Below are positions 43,105 through 56,341 of a stretch of 64,000 bases of DNA, piece after piece. The stretch spans positions 21,510,285-21,574,284 of the forward strand of contig NC_052475.1 of NCBI RefSeq assembly GCF_009730915.1, written 5' to 3'. Numbering within the stretch: position 1 is the first letter of the stretch; each line of letters opens with the position of its first letter. A model generated the notes under the pieces. That model saw only the letters and a program-made list of their open reading frames with translations, was not told the origin of the DNA and made no database searches. A program made the position numbers and the translations under genes. Source of the stretch: Dioscorea cayenensis subsp. rotundata (lineage: Eukaryota > Streptophyta > Magnoliopsida > Dioscoreales > Dioscoreaceae).

Positions 43105-43795
43105 TTAAATTTTATTAAATAATTAATATAATATAATATATTCATTATATATTATATTACTAATATTAATTACACTATAATCATATTTTATTTAATATTT
43201 TATAAAATAAAATTATGGTGTAATTAATTTTATGAGTAATTAATATAATTAATATATACTTAATTTATTATAATAAAATATAATATATTATTTTTTTATT
43301 AAAATAATTAATATAATATAATATATTAATTATATACTATATTACTAATATTAATTACACTATAATTATATTTTATTTAATATTTTATAAAATATAATTA
43401 TGGTATAATTAATATTATGAGTAATTAATATAATTAATATATATTTAATTTATTATAATAAAATATAATATATTAATTATTTATTAAAAAAATTAATATA
43501 ATATAATATATGAATTATATATATTATATTAATAATATTAATTACACTATAATTGCATTTTATTGAATATTTTATAAAATATAATTATAGTGTAATTAAT
43601 ATAATTAATATATATTTAATTTATTATAATATATTAATTATTCAATAAATAAATTATTAATATAATATATCAATTATATATTATGTTACTAATATTAATT
43701 ATACTATAATTATATTTTATAAAATATTTTATAAAATATAATTATAGTATAATTAATATTATAAGTAATTAATATAATTAGTATATTAATTACTG
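43105..43795. repeat. AT-only minisatellite, ~4 units of 157-187 bp
   Basis: Almost pure A/T sequence with a recurring TACTAATATTAATTAC-like landmark at 43158, 43343, 43530 and 43687 (spacings 185, 187 and 157). Each unit also has AAAATATAATATATTA and TATTTTATAAAAT palindromic parts. Flanking DNA at 43000-43100 and 43860-43975 contains TTTGGTTGGA and CAAATCC-rich motifs, so the array may be the interior of a larger element. Confidence 0.8.
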
Positions 43796-43979
43796 GATGG
43801 GATTCACTGGATGAGATTTTTGAAATTCGGTTATTTTGGCCGAATTCTATAGTCCCATGACTTTTGGATTTGAAAATACAAAGGATATTCAAATTCATTG
43901 AAACAAACAAAGGAATTCTCAAATCCAAGGATTTTCAAATACAAGTATTTTCAAATCCGGGCAAACAAACAACTCCTAA

Positions 43980-45262
43980 ATGTTCATAAAATATTCGAAA
44001 TTCAAGATATGCAACAATTTTTATTACCAAAATTGTTTTATTATATTATTTTTTATATACGATCTTGCCATAAAATATCGCTCAAAATTTTAAAAACTCC
44101 GATGCAAAGACGAAGAATTTGTCTAATTATTTAAAAAAATGATACTTTACAAATTTTGTGTAATGTGATCTTTTAATATGTATATTATTATGGGGAATAA
44201 TTACTAAGGAAAATAAATAATGTATTGAAAATAAATGTATAATTTCCAATTTTTTTTTTTACAATTTTGGATTTTTTAAATAATACGAGGAGAAATTTGG
44301 TTATAATTTTTTTGAAATATTTTTTTAATAAGATGGTGACTAGACATAGCTGCGATGTCAACATTACATACATTTGATCAAGTTGGCCTCAATTTTCACA
44401 TAGAAAAAAAATGGGATAAATTTATTATAGGTTTTGCACCATATACCGAATTATATTTATGTCACCTGAGAGAATTTAGAAACATTGAAGAACACCTCCG
44501 AACGGTTTAGAATGTTGGGAAGAAAATAATATTAGGACAAATTAGAGCTGGCTCTTATAATATCAGAAAATAAAAAGTGGGCCCTGGTAATTCACTCAAA
44601 ATGTTTTTATGAAAAAAAAAACAAATTAGACGCTAATTTGGTGGAAAATAAAATCCAAGCCAATAACACCACCATGAATACCTTTTGCCTGCTTTTCCTA
44701 TAAATTATAATCTCTATATTCTATATGATAAAACCAACCCAAAGTTCATTGAAACCCTTACCATATACATTATTTCAATAGCTTAAAATTTCAATAAAAA
44801 TAATGAATCAAGGAATTATTACATCATCAACAAATCCACATCATTGACTCAATTGAACTACAATTTAAGCTGTAACCTGTGTGCCCATAAAAACAAATAC
44901 ATATGATCTTTTCACAGTCAGTTATTTTGATGCAAAGATGGATTCACTACATTTCAATAATGTATTGTTCATTCCTACCCCCAACAAAAACAAAACAACA
45001 ACCAATTTTCAAAGTACTTATTTGCCATGTCTGTTCCTTCAATTACACATTCCATAAGCTGGAAAACAAACCAACACAACACAGCTTGGGATACCAGTTT
45101 ATTAGTAGAAAAGATAATAGACGGGAATTGGTAGAGTTTTGGGAAGAGGAACTCTGAATACAGTTAATCAATTTAGGGGGAAATGCTATATAGTGAATCA
45201 ATGCAAGAGTGTGAAATCATGGCCAAAACTCTACGACGAGGAGCTCGGTCACATGCTCCCCT
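43980..45262. other. Intergenic DNA and 3' flank of the receptor pseudokinase
   Basis: AT-rich to about 44.7 kb. The stretch 44.9-45.26 kb is probably the 3'UTR of the minus-strand receptor gene. No other gene was recognised. Confidence 0.45.
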
Positions 45263-48200
45263 TTAACTTGCTTCCATTGAGAGAATTTCGAGTTCAGCCC
45301 ACCAAAGCGGGGAGAGCCTTGGTGTTGCGGCTTCAGGTGAAATTCCGATCACTTCCCTCAGTTTTGCAATGACTTCTTTTATTGTTGGTCTCATCTTTGG
45401 ATCTGGGCCAGTGCAATCCTTTATAACCTCACAGATTATATCAAACTCATTGCTCTTGAAGTCTTTCAATGAGAGATCAACTATGTTCTTTGTATTGCTC
45501 TTATCTTTCAAGTACTCTAAAACCTGTCATGCAGGTACATCAGAAAAATCAAACTTTCATGCTGCATTGATACGGAAGTCAAAGTATGAAGAGAATCTAT
45601 GGATAAATGAAGATGGACACACAATCCACATAGTTCATGTAGTGTCAAAAGATAACTCGAGACTTCTGTTCTCTAAAATTTTTACCGGTCTCCTAAACAT
45701 GTGTCTATGTGTTAAAAGTCAAATCCAAGAGCGACTTTAGCAGAAATCTGACAAATAAGAAAAGAACCATCTAGATATAATAAGGAAAGAATTAATACTA
45801 GCTATTTGTATTTGTTGTTGTGATTACTTGGAAGGCCCCTTTCAGATCTTAGGCATGAGAGGCCAATGGTGAATAGTAATCAAATAATGAACAACAAACC
45901 TATTGAAGCAGCTCTACATATGCACATCTAAATTTGTTGTTAACCATAGACCTAACAAGTACATATTTTGAGAGACAAGACTCACTAGTAGAGTCAAATA
46001 GAATACCAATCCTTTGGGTATTCAATGCAAATACGGCATCTGAGCAAAAATGAGAAAATTTGATAAAAGAAATGCATGGCCTTAATTATTTAGTGAGTAA
46101 CATGAGATTGCATAAAAAGCAGACTAAAATAATAGAATCACTAAAGAATTTAAGAATTGTGACCAAGTCTTACCAAGTTCAGAAGGGAGCCTTGTTCTTC
46201 AAAGTTCGGAAGTTTCCCAGAAATAATTTCCAGCATTAGTAAGCCAAAGCTATAAACATTGCTCCCAGGATCAACAAAGGCCAATTCAGAAGGATCCATT
46301 TCATCATCTCCGGTTATCTTTTTTACAACAGCAACTTCTTTCCAAACACTTGTATCACATACCTGTGAAACATGATATCAATGTAGGAAGAAATATACAG
46401 GAAAGTATACAAAGCAAAGAGCATACCTTGGCAGCATAATCATCAGTCAGAAAAATACAGCTTGTTTGCAGGTCAGGGTGTGCAACAGGTGGGTTGAGGT
46501 CATGATGCATGTATTGAAGGCAATATCCAATCCCCATAATAATCCTTGTTCTGGCATTCCAGTCAAGATGATCAAAGTCTTTACCTGTGAAAATTGGCAA
46601 TGTTCATTAGCATTTACAGTCCAGTAAAATCTAAGTTTCCTACCTATAAAATGTAGTTTTCCTTACCATGAAGATGCTCATACAATGTTCCACTGGAAGC
46701 ATACTCAAACACCATCATCCTCATGAAAGGCTCATCTTCCTCACAGTAGCCAATAAGATTAACAAAATTCTTGTGATTTATTCGTGATAGTGCATCTACC
46801 TATGCATTCAAGAGGAAAGAAGTGTGTCAATACTTCAGTTTTACATGTTTAAATTATCAAAAGGTTGTAAGCAGTGAACAAAATAAGCCACGGAACCAAG
46901 AAGCAGACCTTTCTTCTGAAATAAATTTCTGATTGCCTTGACCAATCTTTGTCTGATTTAATTGCAGTTGAGGCGACTGATATCTCTAGGCCATTTGATA
47001 ATGTTCCCTTAAATACAATTGAATGTGGGAATGTAGTAATGATGTTGCTGAAGTCCTCACATGCAGCTTCCAGTTCTGCTCTATGTAGTTTTGGTACCCC
47101 TGAAAAATATCAAAAATGGATAACAATGCTTTTAGTGGGCACAGAATACATAAGTAAGGTAAATACTTTGGAAGTTCATCGGTCAATACATAGCATCATC
47201 GGGGATAAGTAGCCATAAAATTACCAATTATCACTTAGATAGCATTTAATATACGGATTTAATATAAATAGTTGACAAAGATGGCATATAATTGCAACAT
47301 TGCAACTGCCTTTTATTCATCAGCATTCTGAAATTTATAGGAGTCCATCCACCATTGTGATCAATAGAAATGACCAAAATCAGAAAATTAGAATTCAACA
47401 ATGTGTATATATATACATTCCAATTAATGAGCAACCAGATCATGAATAATTCTATGAACCAAAGTTGACATTATGCATTAATTCCAAGTTACCATTTACT
47501 AGTATATTTGGCACTGCAATTACTTATAATAATATAGAATGATAAAAGTTGGTCAGATCAGAGTGCACTACCTTTTGGTCATTACAGTGCTTCATGACAT
47601 ACAATCCTTCCTCTTAATTGACTTCTATATAATAAAAATAGAACGGAAAGAAAATAACATAAATTTTTGTGATACAGTGGTTATGTCAGGATGTAGATAT
47701 TCATATATCATCTGGACAAAGTGTGCATCCACCAGACTTGTATTTATAAAAACAGAGTTAGAAGCAAGTATGTACCTGTTACAAATGCATTCTGCAATTG
47801 ACCACTTAGTCCTGTCTTCCATGGGCCAATTGTCGCCACACCCTTTCTCCGGCACATAAAATATATGCTTGCAGCAAAGAAAAGAAGCAAGGCGATGGCT
47901 ATAATTATGATAACTGATCCCCGAGCTGTTATTTTTTCACTTGATGTAGGTTTGTTTGTAACTGGCTGAGGGTCTGCTGATGTGGTGGGGAGTGCTGATG
48001 CAGGACTGGGTAACGGAGATGCTGAAGATGGTTTTACCTTTCCACGTGGTATAGCTGGGAATGAGCCACTTCCACTAGAAGGAACTGTCACAGTTCCACG
48101 AGGAGGTGGACCGACTGGTGGGGCAGCAGGGAGATTTCTAGCATCCATTTTTGCAGGAGTTTTGGATCCTTGACTATTCCTGGTAACTTGGAGTAGCCTG

Positions 48201-51200
48201 CGGCGTACAGAATTCACATTGCGATGCACATTTTGCATGATATAAGGCTCAGCAAAACCTGCATGAGATCCGGATGAAGTTACTATCTTAACACGGGAAA
48301 GAAACTATTGACTTGAAAAAAAATAATTTCAATGACATGTTTCATACTTCGCAGATCATCACGGTGTTTCTCACCATGGCAATCTGAAAATCCCCCTTTC
48401 AGCAAATGTCTGAATAACAGAATAAGAATATTTACTCAGTCAAAACACAAAAAAAACTGAGAACTGATCCATATTATGAGATATGCAAAGGAGAGAAGAG
48501 GACCAAGAAAGACTCATACAAGGGCAACATCTCAAGAAAATGTAATAGTTGTTGATAAAAAGGGCACATGAAAGAGCTGGCCTTCTTCTGGTGTCCCAAA
48601 CCATTCTGCCAGAAGCTGAAAAGTGATTGTACTGGTAAATGCTGGAAAACATTATTAATTCAACTTGCTAGTTTGATATGTGTAGACTGAGAAAGGCTAT
48701 TGCAAAAAAAAAAAGCAATGCATGTTAAAGATCTAGTTAGTATCTGCAAGATATAATATTGTATGAGAAACTTAGATTTGGTTTAGGCTGACTAAGCATT
48801 ATTACTGCTCGTGCCATTGGTGGACAAACCCAACAGTGTAGGAAAAAAAGGTTTATTGCAAAATTACTTCAGTTTCTGAAGCTTTACCAAATCAGCAAAT
48901 GTATTGAGAAGTTTTTATAGGAAAATATAAAGAGGAAAAAACTATGAATTGATTTTCTATGGAACAAGAAAAGAATCTGCAGTTGTGTTTCGTTCAAATG
49001 TGATATATAAGAAAACCATGTGAGCAGACCAGCTAACGTGGAAGAAGAAAACTTATCACTAGAGTGCCTTCTCCTTAAACATTATGCGAATAATTTTCTC
49101 CGCCCAGAATTTAGATGAAGACTCAGGTTTCATATTGAATTATCATATGCAGAAATATTTGCCACACTGTCATGCTTCTCTAAGGAATCTACTCATTCAA
49201 GAACTAAATTTTAACTACAACAAATGTCATGCAGCAAGCAGGCAGGACCACAAGGCACAGTCTCAACCAGGTTAGAGCATAGATCTGCAGACTGACATGG
49301 CATAGCTGAGGTTTGAAAGTTACTGGATACTCAATATTGTGCCCTAAATGAATGTCACTAGCTGTTAACCATCACCAGTTTCTATCTGCAAGGCAAAGCT
49401 CTATGACCACATTGGGGCATTCTTGAACTGTTTACTGCAGCGAATAACAACTAATATGTAATATGAATTCTTGCAATTTACACAGATAGTAAGGACAAAA
49501 TGTTTCAACAAAGAAATCCATAAAACTTTTGTTGGATAAGAGGAAGTTTGCTATTCCAAATTTCTGATTACAATTTATAAGGTCTTTATCATGTAAAATT
49601 ACTCATCACAGATTTGGAAGAATGATGCTTACTAGGGTCCAACTTTTCTATTTATATAGCCAATTGCAATGACCGCATTAGAGAAACTTTCTTCCTCAAA
49701 GTTCAGCTCAGAGAACATGCTAGACTTCTCAATTGAAGGAGCGACACCTTGAAACTTATTGCCGCAGAACAGACTGTTGCCAAATAAAAATTTCCCACAT
49801 GAGATAAACTTAGATTAGCTGAAAGCAAACCTTTAAACATGGCAAAACACACTCACAACTGTTTAAGTGATAGCATCTCTTCAACCCCTTTTGGAATTGG
49901 CCCACCAAGGTTATTATATCGCAGGTCCATGAGTTGCAGCATTGTTAATCTCCCAATCTCCTTAGGGATCACTCCAGAAAATTTGTTCTTATAAAGCACA
50001 CTGCCGATACAAACCCAAATGAGAAAAACCAATATTAGTATCAATTATTAGAATGAAGTGGCAAGAAATATAATAATCACAGACATAGAAACTGAACAAA
50101 CTGTGGATCGTATATTTCCGTGGAAGGAACAACCTAGCTAAAACAGAATAAAGATATCAATAGTGGATTAGACAAAATACTCACAGAGCCTTCAAATGGC
50201 TAAGTTCTCCAAGCTCAGGAGAAAGCGCTCCTTCCAGAGAAAGCTCCTTCAGGTTCCTACAAGAGCAGTTTGCCTGTTAGAGTATTCAAACGTTGACTTA
50301 ATGATAGACTTGAGATGTACATGAACAAAAGCACAACAAACCATCAAGCTGGCTCAGGAATAATGAACTCAGAATGAGAAGATAGGTTTCAAACCAACAG
50401 GTACAAATGGTAGGAACAACTAATATATGTACTAGAGATCTGAAACTCTTTAGGAAGCTAGCTACGGGAGCATGATAAGTATTCTCTGTGTGCACTGATA
50501 AAGAAGAAATGATAATGCACTTATAAGATAGAGAGGAAGTAATTAATGCTGTTAAATATGAAAATGGTATTACAAATGATCACCGCATGCTGCAAGAATT
50601 TGCTTAAAATTATTTTCCATCAAATGCAATAATCACAGAATTTAGCTTTCCTTCTTTATGAAATATGATAATGATGGCCTGAACCAATTCCCTATCTGTT
50701 TCTTTGGAGAAAATTTGTATCAACGAATTTAAAACCAATAAAAATTGCATTTCAGGCCCAAATGCAGCTGGGTTAGAACCAAATTCCTCTCTGTTGGAGA
50801 GCGTTGTCTCTACCACTAGAGCCACCATTACTTGTCAAAATCATTGTTTTGCTATAAAGTTCAGAATGCACCAATTAGTATGATGAAATAATGGATTTAT
50901 GAACTTACAAAATTTCTACTCTACGATCATCAGAACAGTAAATGCCAGACCAGTTGCATGGATCGTCCTCCTTTGGATCCCATGTATTAAAAACACCATA
51001 AGGATCAAAATCCACTCCTGACCGAAACTTCAACAATGCCATTCCTTCACGATTAACAAACATTGAAAAATCACATGCATGAGAAAAATCACACTCTCTA
51101 TCTACATAAGACCAGGTGTACACAGATAGCATCTACCTTCAGGATTAAGTGAGAAGGATCCGAAGCTTTGCAGGTGAAGCAAGAAGACAACACAAAAAAC

Positions 51201-51245
51201 CTTCTTTGGCATTGAGCAAGCAGAGATGCCCCATCCAAGGCCCAT
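45263..51245 (-). CDS. LRR-VI receptor-like pseudokinase, MDIS1/MRH1-like
   Basis: Plasma-membrane LRR receptor of the group containing MALE DISCOVERER 1 and MRH1 (pollen-tube guidance, root-hair growth). Minus-strand exons: 51245-51137, 51044-50909, 50256-50185, 50000-49857, 49773-49633, 48615-48520, 48409-48348, 48258-47776, 47099-46909, 46799-46667, 46584-46427, 46362-46174 and 45523-45263 (2175 nt, 724 aa); all phases agree. Signal peptide about 1-32, then SLNPEGMALLKF and NWSGIYC (LRR N-cap), a few LRRs to about residue 160, a conserved linker (FWQNGL...LEMLPL), a Pro/Ser-rich stalk, TM about 368-388, then a kinase-like domain. The kinase core is degenerate: VAIK is VAST, HRD is HPD (VAHPDLQTS) and DFG is replaced (KVCDTS), so catalysis is unlikely and a scaffolding role is inferred. 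The small exons between 48348 and 49773 are placed by phase and family similarity. Confidence 0.88.
50650..50832 (-). mobile_element. Possible tRNA-derived SINE in an intron of the receptor gene
   Basis: On the minus strand, 50832 onward reads GGTGGCTCTAGTGGTAGAGA (box A-like). TTTGGTTCTAACCC (box B-like) follows at about 50779-50766, a spacing close to that of tRNA-derived promoters. No target duplication or clear 3' tail was found, so the lower boundary is a guess. Confidence 0.4.
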
Positions 51246-52300
51246 TTTCGCAAACAAATCCCAGGATCAGCGAAGCCCAAATCAATCAACGCCAGAACTG
51301 CCCTTTCCTCGATCTCAAGAAAGAGACCGATAAGGGAACCGCGACATCCCAAAGGAACTCTTTTTCAAGCTATACTATATACAAAGCTCCCTTAGAACTC
51401 TATTCTTTGGTCAAATTCGAAAGCCAAGGATCTTCAGGTCTCTGTCCCTCATTCTTTCAGCTAGAATCAATGCGAAATCACGTTCTAAAACTCCTACAAG
51501 AGAGAAACGAACGAGATTCTCTAACTCCACTCCCATTTCCAAAGAATTTCTCCAAAAACTTAGAATTCAAGCAAGAATACTTACAAAATCCTCAAGAAAA
51601 GTAGCAAAGAAGGGGTTCGATTCGGGGTTTCGAAAGCGAAAGGAGGAGGGAAGCAAGAGAGTGCCGACCCTTTAGCCGGGATCCATACACTATACCTCTC
51701 TCTCTCTCTCTCTCTCTCTCTGCTTCCCCGCCTCCCTTCTCTCTCTCTCTCTCTCTCCGGATCTCGCTTCAACTCTGTTGAATTCCTCTCTATCCGGTCG
51801 TCTTCTCCTATGTTTCTCCTGATTTCGTTGGTGAATCCTTGGATTGTCTTTGTGAATTTGGGTGGCCAGGCCTCCACGGTCGCAGTGCGGGAGAGGGGAA
51901 GCACTCGCGCAGACTCGTGGCCGGCGTGCGCTGCGGGATCGGGAGCTCGAAGCGCGCGCCATTCCTCCTCTCAATGCTCTTTGACTTGGTTCTCACTTCC
52001 CAACCATCCTCGTCCGCAGTTCTTGCATGCCTCTCTCTCTTTCTCTCTCTCTTCTCTCTTTCGCATTTCTCTCTACGGCTTTTCTTTCGGGGAGCTGTTT
52101 TTGCAAATACATCCGCGCCAAAAATATGGTTTTTTTTTTTCATTAATACCCCGTTTTTATTTTTATTTATTTTTTTAATGATTAAGCCAATTGCATACAC
52201 TTTTAACAGTGTATTTTATCTCCGAAATATTATAATTATTTGTATATATATAAGTCCCAGAAAATTTATTAAGATGGTTTTTTTACTATAGAATTATAGT
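51246..52300. other. 5' leader and promoter region of the receptor pseudokinase
   Basis: Directly upstream (minus strand) of the start codon. It contains CT-rich microsatellites at about 51696-51721 and 51740-51757, and a less AT-rich stretch to about 52.1 kb. GAGA/CT tracts are typical of plant core promoters and leaders. Overlapping ORFs on both strands are low-complexity artefacts. Confidence 0.5.
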
Positions 52301-54145
52301 AAATGGAAATTTAAATTCATAAATAATTTTTTTTTTATTTTTAAAAATAAAATATAACTCTATTTCTTTTCAGTTTTTCTCAGCAACATCGCTTGAATAA
52401 AAGCATCCGGTCAGCTCAAGTTTCCCAAATACTCATCACTGGCCCTTCTCTTTTTTCAGCCTTTTAGGTTTTAATTTGTCATTTCATTTTAGTCATAGTG
52501 GTTGATAGGAAGAAAAAATGAATGATTTTTTTTTTAAAAAATATAGAATAATATTATTTTATGAAAATAATATTTTTTATTCAAAACGATACAAATAAAT
52601 ACTATATTTACAAATTTATTTAAAATAAAAAAAAATTGCAAGGCAAATGCACTTTAGTTAACTATTTTCTCAATCTTGACAATACTATATAACGTTTGTG
52701 CTACAAATTAAATACATAATTAGGGGTAATCATTTTTATAATGAAGAGTTGGATTATTATACATTTTTAAATTTCTTATTCTTGAAAGTGGTTTGTCTGT
52801 AGTTCTAATAATAATTAAAGATATATATAAAATAAATATATAAAAACGTATTTTTTTTTATCTTTTAGGACATTTCTAGAGTCTTTCGCTTGTGAATTAT
52901 AATTCTTAGTTCTTAAGAATTATGAGTATTACTCTCCGACCCTTCTCATTTTAGAAATACGACATAGTTTTTTCTTAGAAATTAATTTTACTTATAGTTT
53001 GGAACCTTGGACCAATTTTTAATATATATATATATATATATAAGCATATATTCAACTATATAACAATATACAATACTACTACTAATAATAATAATTGCAA
53101 ATAGGGTTTTGAAAGTTACTAATGATCAATTTTTAATATATATATATATAGCATATATTCAACTATATAACAATATACAATACTGCTGTTGCTACTACTG
53201 CTAATAATAATAATAATAATAATAATAATTATTATTATTATTATAAATAGGGTTTTAAAAGTTACTAATATATGTTCAATAAGAATTTTTTTATCAAACT
53301 TGTAAGTTGAGAATTTAAATAATTTGTCTACAATGGTACAAAATGTTACTTGACACTAATTTTTTAGTCATTTTTTTTAAATAACCATATTTTATTAAAA
53401 AAAATAACAACAAGATAAAAATAAGAAATACGACAAAGAAACAACAAAAGACTTTAACATATAAAATAAAGACAATATGAGAAAAGCAGCATAAAAAGAA
53501 ATATCCACAAAAAATATAAAAACAAAAAAATGAACGATTATAGAAAGAATCGGAGAAAAGAGCCAAATGTGGCCAAAGTTAGATGGTCTCCTCACCTTTT
53601 TATTTTATTTTATTTTTATTTTTGTGAAATGTAAACAAGCTCATCATTTTCAAATGACTTTTTAAAGCAAAATGGGGAAAAATTACAATTTTGGCTTAAT
53701 TTTATATTCAAACTAAATAAGAACAGAAGAAGTAAAAGGGAAAAAATCTCTACCGGGACCCACCATCTCACCACAAGGTGGTCAGTGCCCACAATGTAAA
53801 CGAATGAAAACTCTCCACGTCATCCACTACCCACATAACATTACACGTCATATTGTAGTTCTCTTACCATGGACCACATCACATCTACACCTGCACGAAT
53901 CACGATGCAACACCTGTCGCGCTAAGCAGTCACTTGCACGCCACGCGAATGGTCCAGCAGAGGATTAGCACAGACTCATTGATCTCACCGTTCACTCACC
54001 TCGAGATCGAGTTCCCACAGCCTAGGCACAGAAGGTGTATCAACCTCGAGATGAAGACAGAGTTCAGATCTCGAGGGAATCTAGTGATGGACGGTGGAGA
54101 TTATATGACGATGGCATTCTCGTAATTAAATTCCATCTAAAGGCC
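52301..54145. other. Intergenic region between divergent receptor and cysteine oxidase genes
   Basis: AT-rich to 53.7 kb, then more GC-rich towards the cysteine oxidase promoter (53.75-54.15 kb), which includes CCACGTCA-like motifs near 53816. A 63-codon frame at 53934-54125 has no recognisable product. Confidence 0.45.
53013..53269. repeat. Tandem duplication with embedded AT and AAT microsatellites
   Basis: The stretch 53013-53123 recurs at 53128-53269. Both contain CAATTTTTAATATA, CATATATTCAACTATATAAC, AATATACAATACT and AGTTACTAAT. The copies differ mainly in the lengths of their AT and AAT/ATT tracts. Confidence 0.85.
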
Positions 54146-54219
54146 TGAACTCGTCGGCCAGTCAACAGAACCAGGGTCGCTCCTCCCTCGCGTGGAGCTC
54201 CGGAGAGCCACACTCCTGG

Positions 54220-54227
54220 AAACCCTA
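54220..54227 (+). promoter_or_regulatory. Telo-box-like AAACCCTA in the inferred 5'UTR exon of the cysteine oxidase gene
   Basis: AAACCCTA sits just before a good donor (GAG/GTATAG, intron start 54235). I infer a noncoding first exon of about 54150-54234, spliced to an acceptor near 56170 (TTGCTAG). This is not proven by the sequence. Confidence 0.4.
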
Positions 54228-56341
54228 GCTTGAGGTATAGTGTTGTTTGCCTGCAAATTGTTATTTTGATTGAATCTTTTTCTCATCTCCAATTTCGATG
54301 CTTTGATGCGATGGCGATCCGTATGTTTTCCAATTGAAATTTATTGTAATTTGCTGAATTTGTGTTTATTTTGAGCTTGGATGGTTGTTCTTCTTTGATT
54401 CGTGTTTTTTTTTAAATTATTTGCTTGTTTTTCTTCTCATCCTTATGCGATTCTTGTAGGAATGGTGTTTTTTCTGTTGAAAATAGGTCATTGTACGCAT
54501 ATGTTGTGTTTGTGAGGGATTTGGAGTTGGGTATTTGATGATTTATATCAGGTGAAGAGTGAGATTTTGTTGATGAGAACATTAGATTGTAGATGCTGTT
54601 CTATTGTTTTGAAGTCTGAAATACTAAATTTTTTGATGAATAGCTAAGAAATTTCTTTCTCATTACTTGGTGGAATTGCTGCATTTACCTTTCCCTTGCT
54701 GTTTGTAATTATTTGATTTATAGGAAAAGAAAAATCAGTGGCAAGTGGAAATAGATATATTTCATACTGAAAGATTGCAACCCTAATTTAAATAAAAAAA
54801 AGATGCAGGACAGTACGCAGCTATGGAGCATTGTTTCTTCACCACTCAGAGTTTCTTTGCGCGTAGTATCAAACGGGTATTATTCTGAGGGCAGGATTCT
54901 ATTGGTTGGATCTGACATCTGACCTTTATTCATCCCAGAAAAATGCACAGTACTGAAAGGACGTAAATAAATCATAAATAGATCAAAAACCAGCCATTGA
55001 TATGTGTTTAGAACTTTTTGACCTGATTCTGCTGACAAATAACAGTTAGGATGCTGGTCCGATTCCAGAGGATAGGGTATGCTTTGACTAAAAGGAGTAT
55101 GTTGTTTGCTGCCAGCTGTGACTGGCCTCATTACTCCTTTGAAAGTGAGATACTGTAGCAAGTACCCTTGTTCTAGTTAATTAAGCTCCTACCGCACACC
55201 CATTTAGTGTTTATTGTGCTCAATAATAATGTTTCTGTCGTACTATTGGCCTATACAAGTTATATTGTACTTTTGTTTGTTATGTGCCTCATTATCTGTG
55301 TGTAAATGACATGATCAGAGCAATACAAGTTTGATTGCTGAAGGCAGGCAAAATTGTAGAAGCTGATATGATAATGTGCTAATATCTAGTATTTTAACAG
55401 AATGTGGCGGTTTCAGTTGGTTACATGCTGCATGGGGGAACATCTACCTATTAGTTCAGTTGTTATTTTTTGCGTTAGATGATTTGTGTGAACTGCTGAA
55501 ATTTCTAGAATGCCAGCTAGGTCTTTCTCTACCGCTTCATTATTCAGATTTATGGCGTTAGCAAATCCTTGTTGGGTTTGTGTGTTCTCTTTCTCTGGAT
55601 CAGCCTAGAATTGAGGACCCAGTGGATTTTTTTTCTGGCTTGGGCAATCAATTAGCATACTCAGTTCTTCTGGAAAATGAAACATAATAATTAAACTTCA
55701 TATTCAGGGTTGGATTCTCTTTGATCTTTTCTTGTGTGCATTGCTTATTAGTATTTATCTTTTTCAACCTGCTATTTTTTCAGTCTCAATTTAAGTTAGT
55801 TAATTTAGAAGATTTCATTTCAGAAAACTTAATGGCTCAATGCACAAAGACTATCCATGTTGTATCTATTCATGTTAGATTTTCAAATTTGAAAGAATGT
55901 AATGTTTATTAATTTGGAATGGCTGAGTTCAGCTTATATTTTTCTATTTCGAAGCACATGCCATGATAGATATTGGATTCTTATTGAGACTTCTCCCTAT
56001 TTTTTCTCCCTGATTGAAGTTATCATCTGCCTGTTTAGCTTTTATGCATGATCCTGTATACGATGGATTTAATTTTGAGTTTCTATTTTTTATGATGATA
56101 AAGCCTAATCTTGAATGACTTCTGTTTATCATGAGTTAGTCTTCTTACCATGTGTTTCTTATTGCTAGGGAGCTTCTATACGTAGAATGAGAAGCACTGC
56201 AATTTTGAATGGTTTCTTTTACCTTTGAAATTTCACTTTTCTTGGCGGATCATTTGAAATTGAAAGCTATTCATCTCTGGAAGAGGCTATCCAGCATTGA
56301 TTTGTCAGAATCTCTAATTACTAGATAAAATTTCCTGCACT

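Noticed and set aside
51149-52291. Overlapping ORFs of 94-151 aa on both strands
   Set aside because: They overlap exon 1/5' leader of the receptor gene and CT/GA microsatellites. Composition is low-complexity and no domain is visible.
53934-54125. 63-aa ORF upstream of the cysteine oxidase gene
   Set aside because: No recognisable family, and it lies in a probable promoter region. GC content alone does not support coding.
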